Numbered from the stretch's first letter, positions 23,423-32,209 are shown. The stretch is 57,523 bases of DNA from Clostridia bacterium (GCA_017448975.1 JAFSKN010000012.1:1-57523); one strand, 5' to 3'. The notes: generated by a model from the letters alone, not told the origin. Translations and numbers: made by a program.

Positions 23423-24553
23423 TTACAGCTTGAACAGTTCCTTCAGCGCTTTTTCGTCGATGTTGGTGCCGATCACCACCAGGCGTCCGGCGTAATCGGG
23501 GGAGCAATCCCGAATCTGCAGTTCGCCGGGCACATAGTCGAACTGGAACCAGGCGCCTTCCGGCGTTTGCAGGATGCCCTTGGCCCGCAGGATCAGGCCG
23601 TATTCCTCCTGATCGGACAGGGCCTCGGTCATGCCGCGAATTTCGTCCTGGGTAAAGCGCCGGGCCGTCTCCACGCCCACGTTTTCAAACACCTCGTCCG
23701 CATCGTGCTCGCCGGGCTTATGGTGATGATGGTGATGGTGGTGTTCATGGCCGTGTTCGTGGTCATGATCGTGATGATGATGTTCATGTTCGTCTTCATC
23801 GTCGTCATCGTCATCATGGTCGTGATGATGGTGCTCGTGTTCATGCGCATCTTCATCGTGGTCATGATCGTGATGGTGATGATGATGTTCATGCTCGTGC
23901 TCGTCTTCATCATCGTCGTCATCGTCGTCCAGGTCCACATGGATTTCCATGGGCTTGCCGCTTTCGATCACTTCCAGCACCGTGTCCGCGTCCAGGTCGT
24001 CCCAGGGGGTGGTGATAATGCGGGCGTCGGGATGCTGTTCCTCGATCAGGGCGCGGCTCTTTTCCACCCGGTCGGCGGGCAGCAGCTGGGTGCGGCTGAA
24101 AATGATGGTGGCGGCGGACTTCACCTGATCGATGAAGAATTCGCCGAAGTTTTTCAGGTACATGCGGCATTTGCCCGCGTCCACCACGGTGGCGCAGCCC
24201 GCGATCACCAGATCATTATGCCGGGTCTTGGCCTTTTCCACGGCGGCAATGATTTCGCTCAGCTTGCCAACGCCGGTGGGCTCCACCAAAATGCGGTCGG
24301 GATGATAGGTATCGATCAGCTCGTCGATGGATTTCTGGAAATCGCCCGCCAGGGTGCAGCAGATGCAGCCGGAATTGAGTTCCGTTACCGTGATGCCGGA
24401 ATCCTTCATGAAACCGCCGTCAATACCGATTTCGCCGTACTCGTTTTCCAGCAAAATCACCTTTTCCTTGGCGATGGAGCCGCCCAGCAGCTTTTTGATC
24501 AGCGTGGTTTTGCCCGCGCCGAGAAAACCGGAAATAATGTTGACTTTTACCAT
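23423..24553 (-). CDS. CobW/COG0523 GTPase with His/Asp-rich metal-binding stretch
   Basis: A 376-aa metallochaperone-type GTPase, probably for zinc. Walker A GFLGAGKTT is at 9-17, the metal site GCICC at 62-66, and an SRTQ sequence stands in the guanine-specificity region. Residues about 207-281 are almost only His, Asp and Glu, with more than 30 histidines. The C-terminal CobW_C domain (about 295-376) begins near ARRFTQDEIRGM. Start at 24553 has AAGGAG upstream. Similar proteins (YciC, ZigA, ZNG1) deliver or store zinc under scarcity. Regulation by Zur is plausible, but I saw no clear Zur box. Confidence 0.88.
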   Translation of the reverse strand: MVKVNIISGFLGAGKTTLIKKLLGGSIAKEKVILLENEYGEIGIDGGFMKDSGITVTELNSGCICCTLAGDFQKSIDELIDTYHPDRILVEPTGVGKLSEIIAAVEKAKTRHNDLVIAGCATVVDAGKCRMYLKNFGEFFIDQVKSAATIIFSRTQLLPADRVEKSRALIEEQHPDARIITTPWDDLDADTVLEVIESGKPMEIHVDLDDDDDDDEDEHEHEHHHHHHDHDHDEDAHEHEHHHHDHDDDDDDEDEHEHHHHDHDHEHGHEHHHHHHHHKPGEHDADEVFENVGVETARRFTQDEIRGMTEALSDQEEYGLILRAKGILQTPEGAWFQFDYVPGELQIRDCSPDYAGRLVVIGTNIDEKALKELFKL

Positions 24554-24612
24554 GATGATACACTCCTTTTGCGGTACATAGCCTGAATCTGGAAACTTCT
24601 GCCGCACTTTAT

Positions 24613-24621
24613 ATTATACCA
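24613..24621 (-). promoter_or_regulatory. Extended -10 promoter for the CobW pair
   Basis: On the minus strand TGGTATAAT is a perfect extended -10 (TGN-TATAAT). A TTGACA also occurs but only 7 bases upstream, too close to serve as -35. It is 60 nt before the start codon. Confidence 0.5.
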
Positions 24622-24647
24622 GACTTGTCAAGGCCCCATCAGACGGA

Positions 24648-24679
24648 AACAAAACAAAAAGGTACGGCGCGGCCGTACC
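24648..24679 (-). terminator. Terminator of the MgtC pair
   Basis: GGTACGGC (24661-24668) pairs with GCCGTACC (24672-24679) around a 3-nt loop; the minus-strand tail TTTTTGTTTTG follows. It separates the MgtC pair from the CobW promoter. Confidence 0.85.
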
Positions 24680-24705
24680 AGAAAGCGTTCTCTCAAACGC
24701 GCGCA

Positions 24706-25395
24706 TCAAAGCGCGGCCACGGCCACCACGCCGTGCATCATGCGCATCTGCCGAAGCATATCGTCGGTTTCCACGTTGCCGCGCAGGGTAATGGTGGCGG
24801 TATACTGGGCACCGTCGTCGGCGGAAACGGCAATGGTGCGCACGCGCAGGTTCACAATGGACATGCGCTGATCCTTGCACAGCCGCAGCACATTTTCCAG
24901 CGAAGTCTTTTCATCGTAGGCCAATTCCACCGTATATTCCGGGGGGCGGTGGATTCTGGCGCTGATCATGCCGAAAAACGTTTCCGCGATCAGTACCAGC
25001 GCCGTGCCGATGACTGCCAGCTCATAGTAGCCGCTGCCGATGGCCAGGCCCACGATACCCGTGGTCCACAGGCCCGCCGCCGTGGTAAGGCCCTTGACGG
25101 ACAGGTTCCTTGTTACCACGATGGTGCCCGCGCCGATAAAGCCCAGGCCGGAAATCACCTGGGCGCTGATGCGGGAAATATCCGAGGGCATTTTTAATTC
25201 CAAATACAGATACAGTCCCGTCATGGCGGCTAAATTGGCTGCAACGCACACGAGAATGTGGGTGCGGAAGCCCGCCGGACGGTTCTTGGCGGACCTTTCC
25301 ACCCCCACCGCCGCGCCGCACAGGCAGGAAAGCAGCATCCGCAGCACCACCGTACCCGCGTCCAGCCCCCGCAGGGGATTCAAAAAGTTCAGCAT
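24706..25395 (-). CDS. MgtC/SapB family membrane protein, copy B
   Basis: A 229-aa protein with the MgtC core: LRMLLSCLCGAAVGVERSAK, GFRTHILVCVAANLAAM, VISGLGFIGAGTIVV and GLTTAAGLWTTGIVGLAIG, giving five membrane segments in residues 10-140. The C-terminal 85 residues form a soluble ACT-like domain. MgtC proteins modulate magnesium homeostasis and ATP synthase in pathogens; here the function is unknown. The ATG at 25393-25395 follows a GGGGGG run 11 nt upstream; an upstream GTG abuts that run and is less likely. It lies 19 nt after the other MgtC-like gene. Confidence 0.85.
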   Translation of the reverse strand: MLNFLNPLRGLDAGTVVLRMLLSCLCGAAVGVERSAKNRPAGFRTHILVCVAANLAAMTGLYLYLELKMPSDISRISAQVISGLGFIGAGTIVVTRNLSVKGLTTAAGLWTTGIVGLAIGSGYYELAVIGTALVLIAETFFGMISARIHRPPEYTVELAYDEKTSLENVLRLCKDQRMSIVNLRVRTIAVSADDGAQYTATITLRGNVETDDMLRQMRMMHGVVAVAAL

Positions 25396-25414
25396 GGCCG
25401 TTTGCACCCCCCTG

Positions 25415-26128
25415 TTATGAAATCAGTTCCTGCACGGAACGCACGCAGGGCAGCTCCGCCAGGGTGGAAAGGATGCCGGAATGGGAATGCTTCTCCCGGC
25501 TCAGCTTCAAAATGAAAACGGCAGAAGGGTATTTGCCGCCTTTTTGCTCCGTGCTTTCGATGTCGATATCCACGATCTGGGCCTGCTGCTGTTTCATCAA
25601 ATCGGTGATGGTGTTGATGTCCTCCGCGCAAGTGAACTCAACGCCGATGGTGATGTCCCGCAGCCTGCGCTTAAAGGCGTTTTCCAGGGGGGCCATCACA
25701 TTCAGCACCACGATAATGACGGCGGCGGCAATAATCACGCACTCGTAAAAACCCGCACCCGCCGCCAGGCTCATACATACGGTGGCGAACAGGGCGGTGG
25801 CTGTGGTCAGGCCGTTCACCTGCTGGTGCAGCGCCTTCATGATGATGCCGGCTCCCAAAAAGCCGATGCCGGTGACCACCTGGGATGCCATGCGGGACGC
25901 GTCGAATTTCAAGCCCACCTCCGCCGTTACGTCAGCCCAGGGACCGTTCAGCATCTCAAATAAATAGATGGGCAGCAGCACGCTCATAGCCGCGCCAATG
26001 CTTATCAGCATATAAGTACGAAGCCCAGCGGGCTGAGCTTTCTTGGCCCGGCCAAAGCCTACCGCGCCCCCCGCAAGAAAGGCCAGCAGCATACGCAAAC
26101 ATACGCTGGCGAAGGTGAAATCCCGCAT
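25415..26128 (-). CDS. MgtC/SapB family membrane protein, copy A
   Basis: A 237-aa paralogue of the next gene, with VCLRMLLAFLAGGAVGFGRAKK, GLRTYMLISIGAAMSVL, VVTGIGFLGAGIIMK and GLTTATALFATVCMSLA in the membrane part and a C-terminal ACT-like domain from about residue 150. The start at 26128 is chosen because the promoter -10 lies at 26169-26174, leaving an upstream in-frame start (26197) outside the message. The two copies are diverged and share an operon, so they may form a heteromer or act on different partners. Confidence 0.85.
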   Translation of the reverse strand: MRDFTFASVCLRMLLAFLAGGAVGFGRAKKAQPAGLRTYMLISIGAAMSVLLPIYLFEMLNGPWADVTAEVGLKFDASRMASQVVTGIGFLGAGIIMKALHQQVNGLTTATALFATVCMSLAAGAGFYECVIIAAAVIIVVLNVMAPLENAFKRRLRDITIGVEFTCAEDINTITDLMKQQQAQIVDIDIESTEQKGGKYPSAVFILKLSREKHSHSGILSTLAELPCVRSVQELIS

Positions 26129-26168
26129 ATTCAATCCGCCATCCTTTGCAGCGCTTTTTGTCCTTATA

Positions 26169-26197
26169 AGTATATCATAAATTTTTATGATTGGCAA
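26169..26197 (-). promoter_or_regulatory. Promoter with palindromic spacer for the MgtC pair
   Basis: On the minus strand TTGCCA (26192-26197), 17 bases, TATACT (26169-26174). The spacer is filled by a perfect 16-bp palindrome (26175-26190; arms TCATAAA and TTTATGA). A repressor bound there would block RNA polymerase. Confidence 0.65.
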
Positions 26198-26247
26198 TCA
26201 TTTGGATGAAACGGCAAAAAAATTCTGAATCGTCAGGGAAGAGAATC

Positions 26248-26276
26248 TTGCCTGAATCTGGCAAATGCGGTATAGT
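26248..26276 (+). promoter_or_regulatory. SigA promoter for the DUF3783 gene
   Basis: TTGCCT (26248-26253), 17 bases, TATAGT (26271-26276), 26 nt before the ATG. Confidence 0.6.
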
Positions 26277-26302
26277 ATATGGGAAACAGGAGGGATGAAA
26301 GC

Positions 26303-26671
26303 ATGAATCCGCTGCTGCTTTGCGCGCGTATGGAGCCGGGCAGGCTTCTGCGGCTTTCCATGATCGCGGGGGCCCTGGGAATCAAAGTAATGGAAGTAAA
26401 GGAAGATCAATGGAGCCAAAGGCTGGAATCGCTGTGCGGATTAAAACCCCCGGCCCCTGCCGTAAAAAGGGCAAAAACGGGCGGGGAAATGGCGGTGATG
26501 GCCTTTTTTCCGGATCATCTCATGGACGCGCTGTTTGAGGCCATCCGAAAAAACGGTTTGGAAAGGCCGCGCCTCATGGCGGTGCTGACCCCCACCAACC
26601 GGGCGTGGACGATGGAGCGGCTTTATGGAGAACTGCAAAAGGAATACGCCGCGATGAACACGAAAAAGTAA
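26303..26671 (+). CDS. DUF3783-like protein
   Basis: A 122-aa soluble protein resembling DUF3783: an N-terminal alpha/beta part (LLCARMEPGRLLRLSMIAGALGIKV), a basic linker, then MAVMAFFPDHLMDALFEAIRKNG and a C-terminal LMAVLTPTNRAWTMERLYGELQKEY. Function of the family is unknown. GGAGGG precedes the ATG at 26303; an in-frame ATG at 26279 overlaps the promoter and is unlikely. No operon partner on the 5' side; the DMT transporter follows after 83 nt. Confidence 0.75.
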   Translation: MNPLLLCARMEPGRLLRLSMIAGALGIKVMEVKEDQWSQRLESLCGLKPPAPAVKRAKTGGEMAVMAFFPDHLMDALFEAIRKNGLERPRLMAVLTPTNRAWTMERLYGELQKEYAAMNTKK

Positions 26672-26754
26672 AAATGTATTTTTTCTGTCGTTTTCACTTT
26701 TGATCAAAGACATCATCGTTCAATTGAACTGATATTGAAAGGAAGTTTCTTCGG

Positions 26755-27645
26755 GTGGGTTATGTTTATCTGGTGATGGTGGCCCTGTTTTTCAGCTTCG
26801 GCGGCACCTCCGTCAAGCTGATCCGGCCCTATTTTTCGCCGTACATGATCACGTTCCTGCGTTTTTTCGTGGCGGTGTTTTGGCTGGTCGGCTTAAAGGC
26901 CGTCAAGCGCCAGCGCTTTCGTGCCGATTTCTGGCCGAACCTTAAAAAGCATTGGAAATGGCTGGCCTTTGGGGCTTGTGCCAAGCTGGCGGCATACCTG
27001 ATGGAAAACGCCGCCCTGTCCGTGGGCGTGTCCTACGGCAATATCCTCACGCAGCCCGCCCAGATGATTCTGCTGACGATCCTCGGCGTTACCGTACTGC
27101 GGGAAAAAATGAGCGCCGCCAAGTGGGCTGGGGTGGCGTGCTGCATCATCGGCATCCTGCTCATTTCCTGGAACGGATTGCCGCTGGACGCGCTTGCGGG
27201 CGAACAGCTGACCCTGACGCTATTGTATGTTTTTTCGGGCTGCTGCGCCGGGCTGTTCGTATTCACCCAGAAAAAGATCGCGCAGGATTTTGATATTCTG
27301 GACAGCAATTTGTGCATGTTTGCCCTGGCGGCTGTGCTGGCCCTGCTCTTTCCTGCTGGGAGGGGAGAAATTCTTCCCAAAGCCCAGCCGGATCTGGCTT
27401 GTTTTGCCGCCGTGATCTGGTACGGATTTGTGACTGGCATCGGCTTTTATCTCAACGCCAAGGCCATACCATTGGTGCCCTTCCGTATGGTGGCGCTGCT
27501 GCAAAGCACCATGGTGTTCTTCGCCCTGGCCTGGGGCATCCTGTTCTTCCGCGAACCGGTCAGCGTCTGGATCGTTTCCGGCGCGGTGCTGTTCGTGGTC
27601 GGTATCGTGGTCATGCAGCGAAGAGAAAAAGCGAAAGGGGTTTAG
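26755..27645 (+). CDS. DMT superfamily transporter (EamA type)
   Basis: A 296-aa membrane protein with ten predicted helices in two EamA repeats (residues about 5-135 and 150-290). It opens VGYVYLVMVALFFSFGGTSVK and has the usual ENAALSVG segment near the end of helix 3. The family exports small metabolites such as amino acids or takes up nucleosides; the substrate here is unknown. GTG start at 26755 follows AAAGGAAG by 10 nt. Position between DUF3783 and cstA gives no clear functional link. Confidence 0.88.
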   Translation: MGYVYLVMVALFFSFGGTSVKLIRPYFSPYMITFLRFFVAVFWLVGLKAVKRQRFRADFWPNLKKHWKWLAFGACAKLAAYLMENAALSVGVSYGNILTQPAQMILLTILGVTVLREKMSAAKWAGVACCIIGILLISWNGLPLDALAGEQLTLTLLYVFSGCCAGLFVFTQKKIAQDFDILDSNLCMFALAAVLALLFPAGRGEILPKAQPDLACFAAVIWYGFVTGIGFYLNAKAIPLVPFRMVALLQSTMVFFALAWGILFFREPVSVWIVSGAVLFVVGIVVMQRREKAKGV

Positions 27646-27659
27646 TGCTTGTATTTTGC

Positions 27660-27689
27660 TTGACAGCTTTATTCCATTTGTGACATAAT
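27660..27689 (+). promoter_or_regulatory. SigA promoter for cstA
   Basis: TTGACA (27660-27665), 18 bases, CATAAT (27684-27689); a TATAAT follows at 27691-27696. The start codon is 37 nt from the -10. Confidence 0.6.
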
Positions 27690-27725
27690 GTATAATCATA
27701 ATCATATTTATGAGGGGATGGTTGC

Positions 27726-29147
27726 ATGATTTCTTTGATGATTTCTTTTGCGGTGCTGATCGTTGGCTATCTTGTTTACGGCAGGGTGATGGATCGCGTG
27801 TTCGCGCCCGATGGACGGAAGACTCCGGCCTATACAAAGCAGGACGGCGTGGACTTTATCCCGCTGCCCACCTGGAAAGCGTTTCTGGTGCAGCTGCTTA
27901 ACATCGCGGGCACCGGGCCGATTTTCGGTGCGCTGATGGGTGCCTGCTTCGGGCCGGTGGTGTTCCTGTGGATCATCTTCGGTTCTGTGCTGGCGGGCGG
28001 CGTTCACGATTACATGAGCGGCATGATCTCCGAGCGGCACGACGGCGCGTCTATCGCGGAGCTCAGCGGCATCTATTTAGGCAAGGGCGCAAAATGGGCC
28101 ATGCGTGTTTTTTCCATTCTGCTCCTGCTGCTGACGGGTACGGTGTTCGTCACTTCTCCCGCGGCGCTGCTGGCAAGGCTGACGCCGGACGCGCTGAACG
28201 GAACCTTCTGGATCGTAGTGATCCTCATCTATTATATTCTGGCCACGCTGCTGCCCATTGACAAAATCATCGGCAAGCTGTACCCGGTATTCGGCGCGGT
28301 GCTGATTATCATGGCGGCGGGCATCTTAGGCGGCGTCGTTTTCGGCGGCTACACCGTCCCGGAGATTACGCTGCAAAGCCTGCATCCGGAAGGGCTTCCC
28401 GTTTGGCCCTTTATGTTCGTTACCGTGGCCTGCGGGGCGATTTCCGGTTTCCACGCCACCCAGTCGCCCATGGTAGCCAAGTGCATCCAGTCCGAAAAAG
28501 TGGGCCGCAAGGTCTTTTACGGGGCCATGCTCTCCGAATCCGTAATTGCCCTGGTTTGGGCGGCGGGCGGCGTGGCTTTTTACGGCGCCACCGGCGGGCT
28601 GCAAAACGCGCTTTCCGAGCTGGGCCAGTCCGGCGCGGTCTATGATATTTCCACCGGCATGCTGGGGCCGGTGGGCGGAATTTTAGCGATCATTGGCGTG
28701 ATCGCATGCCCGATCACGTCCGGCGACACGGCGTTCCGCTCCGCCCGGCTGATTCTGGCCGAAATCACGGGACTGAATCAAAAGCAGATTCGCAACCGCC
28801 TCATCATTACGCTGCCGCTGCTTGGCGCGGGCGCGGTGCTGACGCAGCTGGATTTCAACGTGCTTTGGCGCTACTTTTCCTGGAGCAACCAGACGCTGGC
28901 GATGGTGTCCCTTTGGGTCGCCACGGCCTATCTGCTGAAAACCCATGAGCGCAAAGGGATGAGCCTGCTCACGGCCCTTCCCGCTGCCTTTATGACGGCG
29001 GTCAGCACGACCTATATCCTCATGGCATCCGAGGGCTTCCATCTCGGCGCGGGCGTCAGCTATCCCATTGGCGCCGCGTTCACGGCGGCGGTCTTTGCCG
29101 TTTATCTGTTTGTAAGCCGGAAGGTGAGCACGCAAAATCAAAAGTGA
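27726..29147 (+). CDS. cstA: Carbon starvation protein CstA-like peptide/pyruvate transporter
   Basis: A 473-aa multi-helix transporter. Family signatures include QLLNIAGTGPIFGALMGACFG (near residue 57, described here by its two halves QLLNIAGTGP and IFGALMGACFG), GGVHDYMSGMISERHDG near 97, and the later ACGAISGFHATQSP and ITSGDTAFRSARL blocks. CstA imports peptides in starved E. coli, and related proteins take up pyruvate. The short length (E. coli CstA is about 700 aa) matches the compact Firmicutes forms. GAGGGGA precedes the ATG. It is followed by the deaminase-like gene after 62 nt, so the two may be co-transcribed. Confidence 0.9.
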   Translation: MISLMISFAVLIVGYLVYGRVMDRVFAPDGRKTPAYTKQDGVDFIPLPTWKAFLVQLLNIAGTGPIFGALMGACFGPVVFLWIIFGSVLAGGVHDYMSGMISERHDGASIAELSGIYLGKGAKWAMRVFSILLLLLTGTVFVTSPAALLARLTPDALNGTFWIVVILIYYILATLLPIDKIIGKLYPVFGAVLIIMAAGILGGVVFGGYTVPEITLQSLHPEGLPVWPFMFVTVACGAISGFHATQSPMVAKCIQSEKVGRKVFYGAMLSESVIALVWAAGGVAFYGATGGLQNALSELGQSGAVYDISTGMLGPVGGILAIIGVIACPITSGDTAFRSARLILAEITGLNQKQIRNRLIITLPLLGAGAVLTQLDFNVLWRYFSWSNQTLAMVSLWVATAYLLKTHERKGMSLLTALPAAFMTAVSTTYILMASEGFHLGAGVSYPIGAAFTAAVFAVYLFVSRKVSTQNQK

Positions 29148-29209
29148 GAGCGTGACGGAACAGGAACTGTACGCGGAAGGAACCCGGCGCGGGGGAAAGG
29201 ACGGGCAGG

Positions 29210-31639
29210 ATGATCTTTTTTCAGCAGTTTTATCTGGATCGGGAAAAGGATATCGCGGTAGACCTGTACATGGAAGGGGACCGTCTTTTTCATGTGATCC
29301 GCACGCCCAATCACCACACGGGCAACCTGATCACCAATTTAGCCCGCCTGTGCGCGCTAAAAACCACGGAGGACGAGAACGGCTTAAAGGTGATCCGGGG
29401 TGAAATCCCCTGTTATTTCGACGGGGATAACCGGAAAATGTATATCCTGCGGCTGGGGAACACCAAGATCGCCAATATCTTCCCGGATGGGCGCGTGGAA
29501 CTGAAAGCGTCCATTCCCGCCATTTCCAAAACCCTCATGAGCCAGACCAAGGATTACCGCTTGGGCGTTGAAAAAACCATTGTGAAAACCTATATCCGGG
29601 GGGACTGCAAATTCCGCACCGACCTGCATACCCACATGAACGGCAACCTGCCGCCGGACGTCCTGATCGCCTTAGGGATTATTCACCAAATCCGGTATCC
29701 GCTTTACTATATCAAAAAGCTGGGCCTTCTTTGCACGGAATCCCAGTGGGCAAAGCTGGAAACGGAGCGGCAGGAAGCGGAAAAACGTCTGGATTTAGGA
29801 GAATTATCGGGCCGCCATCGGGAACGCCGCATCGACGATTTCACCTTCATCAATTTTGCCGGCCTGATTTTGGGCAACCCCCAAAGCGCCGCCGCCAATA
29901 TCGAAAAAATCCGCAATTCCCTCACCATTCCCAAGGACGGGCAGGCGGTGTTCGCCGACCTGGAAAAGGTGTATCTGTACCGCTATGTATTTACCAAGGG
30001 CGTGCCCGACCTGCATCCCTTTTCCGGCATCAATATCGAGGGCATCCCGGATCGGGAGGTGTACGCCTACGCGGAAAGAATGCGCCGGGATCGGGAGGAC
30101 AGCCGCTACCGTGCCAATACGCTGTACCAGGACTTGCTTTTGTGGATCGCCCGCGAGTATCAGAAGCGGGGTATCGAATACGCGGAAATCAGCGATACGT
30201 CCCTTTTGAACAAAGCGGAATTCCCGGAAAAGCTTCGCCAAATCCATGAAATCATGCCCTCCGTCACCCGGGAAACCGGCGTGCTGCTGCGTTTTTTGAC
30301 CGGTATCCGCCGCATTCCCCTGACCATCGTAAAGGATCAGGTCACGCCCAACGATTATCTGGTGGAAAACCTGCGCTGCCTGCGCGTCATCGCTGGCGAT
30401 CCCTACATCGCGGGCAGCGATATCATCGGCGAGGAAATCAACGATATTATGGAGCTGCGCGGCGTGATCGCGGAACTCACGGCCATCGCGGGGGAGTATC
30501 CCGGTTTTGTGATCCGCATTCACGCCGGGGAAAACGACGGCCTCCGGGAAAACGTGGCAAACAGCATCCGCTGCGTAAAGGAATCCCTGAAGGAAGGGAA
30601 ACCGATGCCCCCTTTGCGGCTGGGCCACGGTTTATATACCTGTGATCTGAACAGCCCCAAGGGCAAAAAGCTGCTGGAGGATATGCGGAAATACGGCGTG
30701 ACCCTGGAATTCCAGATCACCTCCAACGTGCGCTTGAATAATCTGAGCAGCCTGGAGAGGCACCCCCTGCGCCAGTATTTGCAGGCCGGGGTCCGCTGCG
30801 TGCAGGGCACGGACGGCGGCGCGCTGTACGGCACCAATTCCATTGACGAAGAACTGAGCCTGGAAAAGCTGCTGAACCTGACCCACGAGGAGCTTTGCCG
30901 CATGCGCCGGGCGGAGGACGGGATTTTGGCGGACAGCCGCCGGGTGTTTGAAGAAAAAATGCACTCGTTCCGGCAGAATTGTCCCGGGGGAGATGTGGCG
31001 CTCTATTACAGCCGCAAACAGGAAAACGCCGCGCGGACGGCCAAAACCCTGTGGGAGGCTCCCGGCAGGATCAACACGGAAAAGGCGCTGAAAAGCCAGC
31101 TCGCCGTTTTACCCAAGGAGCTTTTGCCCATCGTGGCGGCGGGCGGCAGCTTTAACAGCAGCGGACGCCGCACCGTGATCCGGGAAGAGGACCGCGCCTT
31201 TATCGACAGGCTGCTGCAATGCGCCGATCCTCAAAAGGTTTGCTTTGTCGTGGGGCATACGCTGTCCGGTTTGGAAGGGTATCTGGTGCGCCGCGCCGTG
31301 GATCGCTTTGCCGTATTCGCCATCGTGCCCAATCAAATCACCCGCATGGAAAAAACGCGGCTGGAAAAATCGGGGATCGGGATCATCGTCTCCATTGAAA
31401 GCTCCGGCATGGGGCTGTATAAAAGCTTCGCCTATGAAATCTTCCAAAAAACCCCTTCCCTCCTGATGGCTTTCGACGGGAACTCCGCCGCGCTCAATCT
31501 GATCCAGGAGGCCCGGAACGGGCGGGAAAAATGCCGTATTTATATCAATCCCAAATCCCGCGATCTGGCCGCCAAAGCCAAAATGCTGGAGGGCTATGTG
31601 CAGCCCCTGGGGGATCCGGAAAGTATGCTTTCCTGCTGA
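29210..31639 (+). CDS. Adenosine-deaminase-like protein with N-terminal extension and Rossmann/SLOG-like tail
   Basis: An 809-aa three-part protein. Residues 1-135 are an extension with no family I know. Residues about 136-590 match the adenosine/AMP deaminase barrel with all metal and catalytic positions: H140 and H142 in DLHTHMNGN, H438 and E441 in RIHAGEN, H473 in RLGHG and D535 in GTDGG (the second Asp of the usual TDD is Gly). Residues about 635-800 look like a Rossmann fold of the SLOG/LOG kind: AAGGSFN (643-649), CFVVGHTLSGLE (678-689), SSGMG (731-735) and FDGNSAALNLIQEARN (755-770). It probably deaminates an adenine nucleoside or derivative. Normal adenosine deaminases have 330-350 residues. 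RADAR RdrB is also a long deaminase, but no RdrA ATPase gene is present. Confidence 0.8.
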   Translation: MIFFQQFYLDREKDIAVDLYMEGDRLFHVIRTPNHHTGNLITNLARLCALKTTEDENGLKVIRGEIPCYFDGDNRKMYILRLGNTKIANIFPDGRVELKASIPAISKTLMSQTKDYRLGVEKTIVKTYIRGDCKFRTDLHTHMNGNLPPDVLIALGIIHQIRYPLYYIKKLGLLCTESQWAKLETERQEAEKRLDLGELSGRHRERRIDDFTFINFAGLILGNPQSAAANIEKIRNSLTIPKDGQAVFADLEKVYLYRYVFTKGVPDLHPFSGINIEGIPDREVYAYAERMRRDREDSRYRANTLYQDLLLWIAREYQKRGIEYAEISDTSLLNKAEFPEKLRQIHEIMPSVTRETGVLLRFLTGIRRIPLTIVKDQVTPNDYLVENLRCLRVIAGDPYIAGSDIIGEEINDIMELRGVIAELTAIAGEYPGFVIRIHAGENDGLRENVANSIRCVKESLKEGKPMPPLRLGHGLYTCDLNSPKGKKLLEDMRKYGVTLEFQITSNVRLNNLSSLERHPLRQYLQAGVRCVQGTDGGALYGTNSIDEELSLEKLLNLTHEELCRMRRAEDGILADSRRVFEEKMHSFRQNCPGGDVALYYSRKQENAARTAKTLWEAPGRINTEKALKSQLAVLPKELLPIVAAGGSFNSSGRRTVIREEDRAFIDRLLQCADPQKVCFVVGHTLSGLEGYLVRRAVDRFAVFAIVPNQITRMEKTRLEKSGIGIIVSIESSGMGLYKSFAYEIFQKTPSLLMAFDGNSAALNLIQEARNGREKCRIYINPKSRDLAAKAKMLEGYVQPLGDPESMLSC

Positions 31640-31663
31640 TCGCCTCCTTGTTATGCTCATACG

Positions 31664-31691
31664 AAAAAGCGCGGCGGACCGCGCTTTTTTT
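31664..31691 (+). terminator. Intrinsic terminator after the deaminase-like gene
   Basis: AAAAAGCGCGG (31664-31674) pairs with CCGCGCTTTTT (31679-31689) around CGGA, followed by more T. It can also serve the convergent WG-repeat remnant. Confidence 0.85.
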
Positions 31692-31705
31692 ACAGGCTTT
31701 GAGGG

Positions 31706-32209
31706 CTATTCGTCCGTTGCCACTTCGATCAGCGAATATGTGCCGTCCTTCTTCTGGATGACCGCTTTATCGTCGTTCGTAATGGTGAAAGGATTCTTGT
31801 AGTATTTCAACACGATTTCCCCGCGCCAGGTTACGAGCATGTTGCTGTAGGTTTCTGAGGTAAACTCAAACAAATACCCGGTGCCTGCATTTTGGTTTTT
31901 CGCAAGCTTGGCGTCGTTTACGTATGCGATCTTCCGATCGGGTGCGAGAATTTGGTATCTTGCGTTTTTCCCATCGTTAAGAATATATAAGCAGCCGATC
32001 TTCTGCCATTTTTCCCCCGGTTTGGGCGATTCGTACAGCGAGCCGTCAGCGACAGCGTAATAATACGTTTTCCTGTTTTTTTCCACACAGACGTAGCCGC
32101 GCTGGGAGTAGGGATCAAGGGAAGAATTGTTGGCGACCACCTTATCAAAGGCGCAGGGAACCGCCAGCTTCTGTTCCCTGAGGGAATAGAGGCCCTTTTT
32201 GGCTCTTCC
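31706..32209 (-). pseudogene. C-terminal remnant of a WG-repeat-like protein
   Basis: An open frame of 168 codons bounded upstream by a TAG at 32210-32212. It starts GRAKKGLYSLREQKLAV and continues PCAFDKVV, the pattern of a WG repeat (GLYSL then IPxxFDKV), but no ATG or good ribosome site is present at this end. An internal GTG at 32138-32140 gives at most 144 aa. Near the C-terminus QKKDGTYSLIEV resembles another unit. The likely full-length gene had several more repeats upstream; these are replaced by sequence that includes the 153-nt inverted-repeat element. WG repeat proteins are often surface or self-recognition proteins of unknown role. It may still be expressed as a short protein. Confidence 0.55.

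Noticed and set aside
23629-23940. Met/Thr/Ile-rich minus-strand frame and a long plus-strand frame across the His-rich region
   Set aside because: Both are shadows of the His/Asp codon run (CAT/GAT/GAC) of the CobW gene.
24601-24630. TTGACA next to TATAAT upstream of the CobW gene as a full SigA promoter
   Set aside because: The two hexamers are only 7 bases apart; the extended -10 reading is better.
29210-31639. RADAR anti-phage system
   Set aside because: Only a deaminase-like protein is present; no RdrA-type ATPase gene lies within reach on either side.
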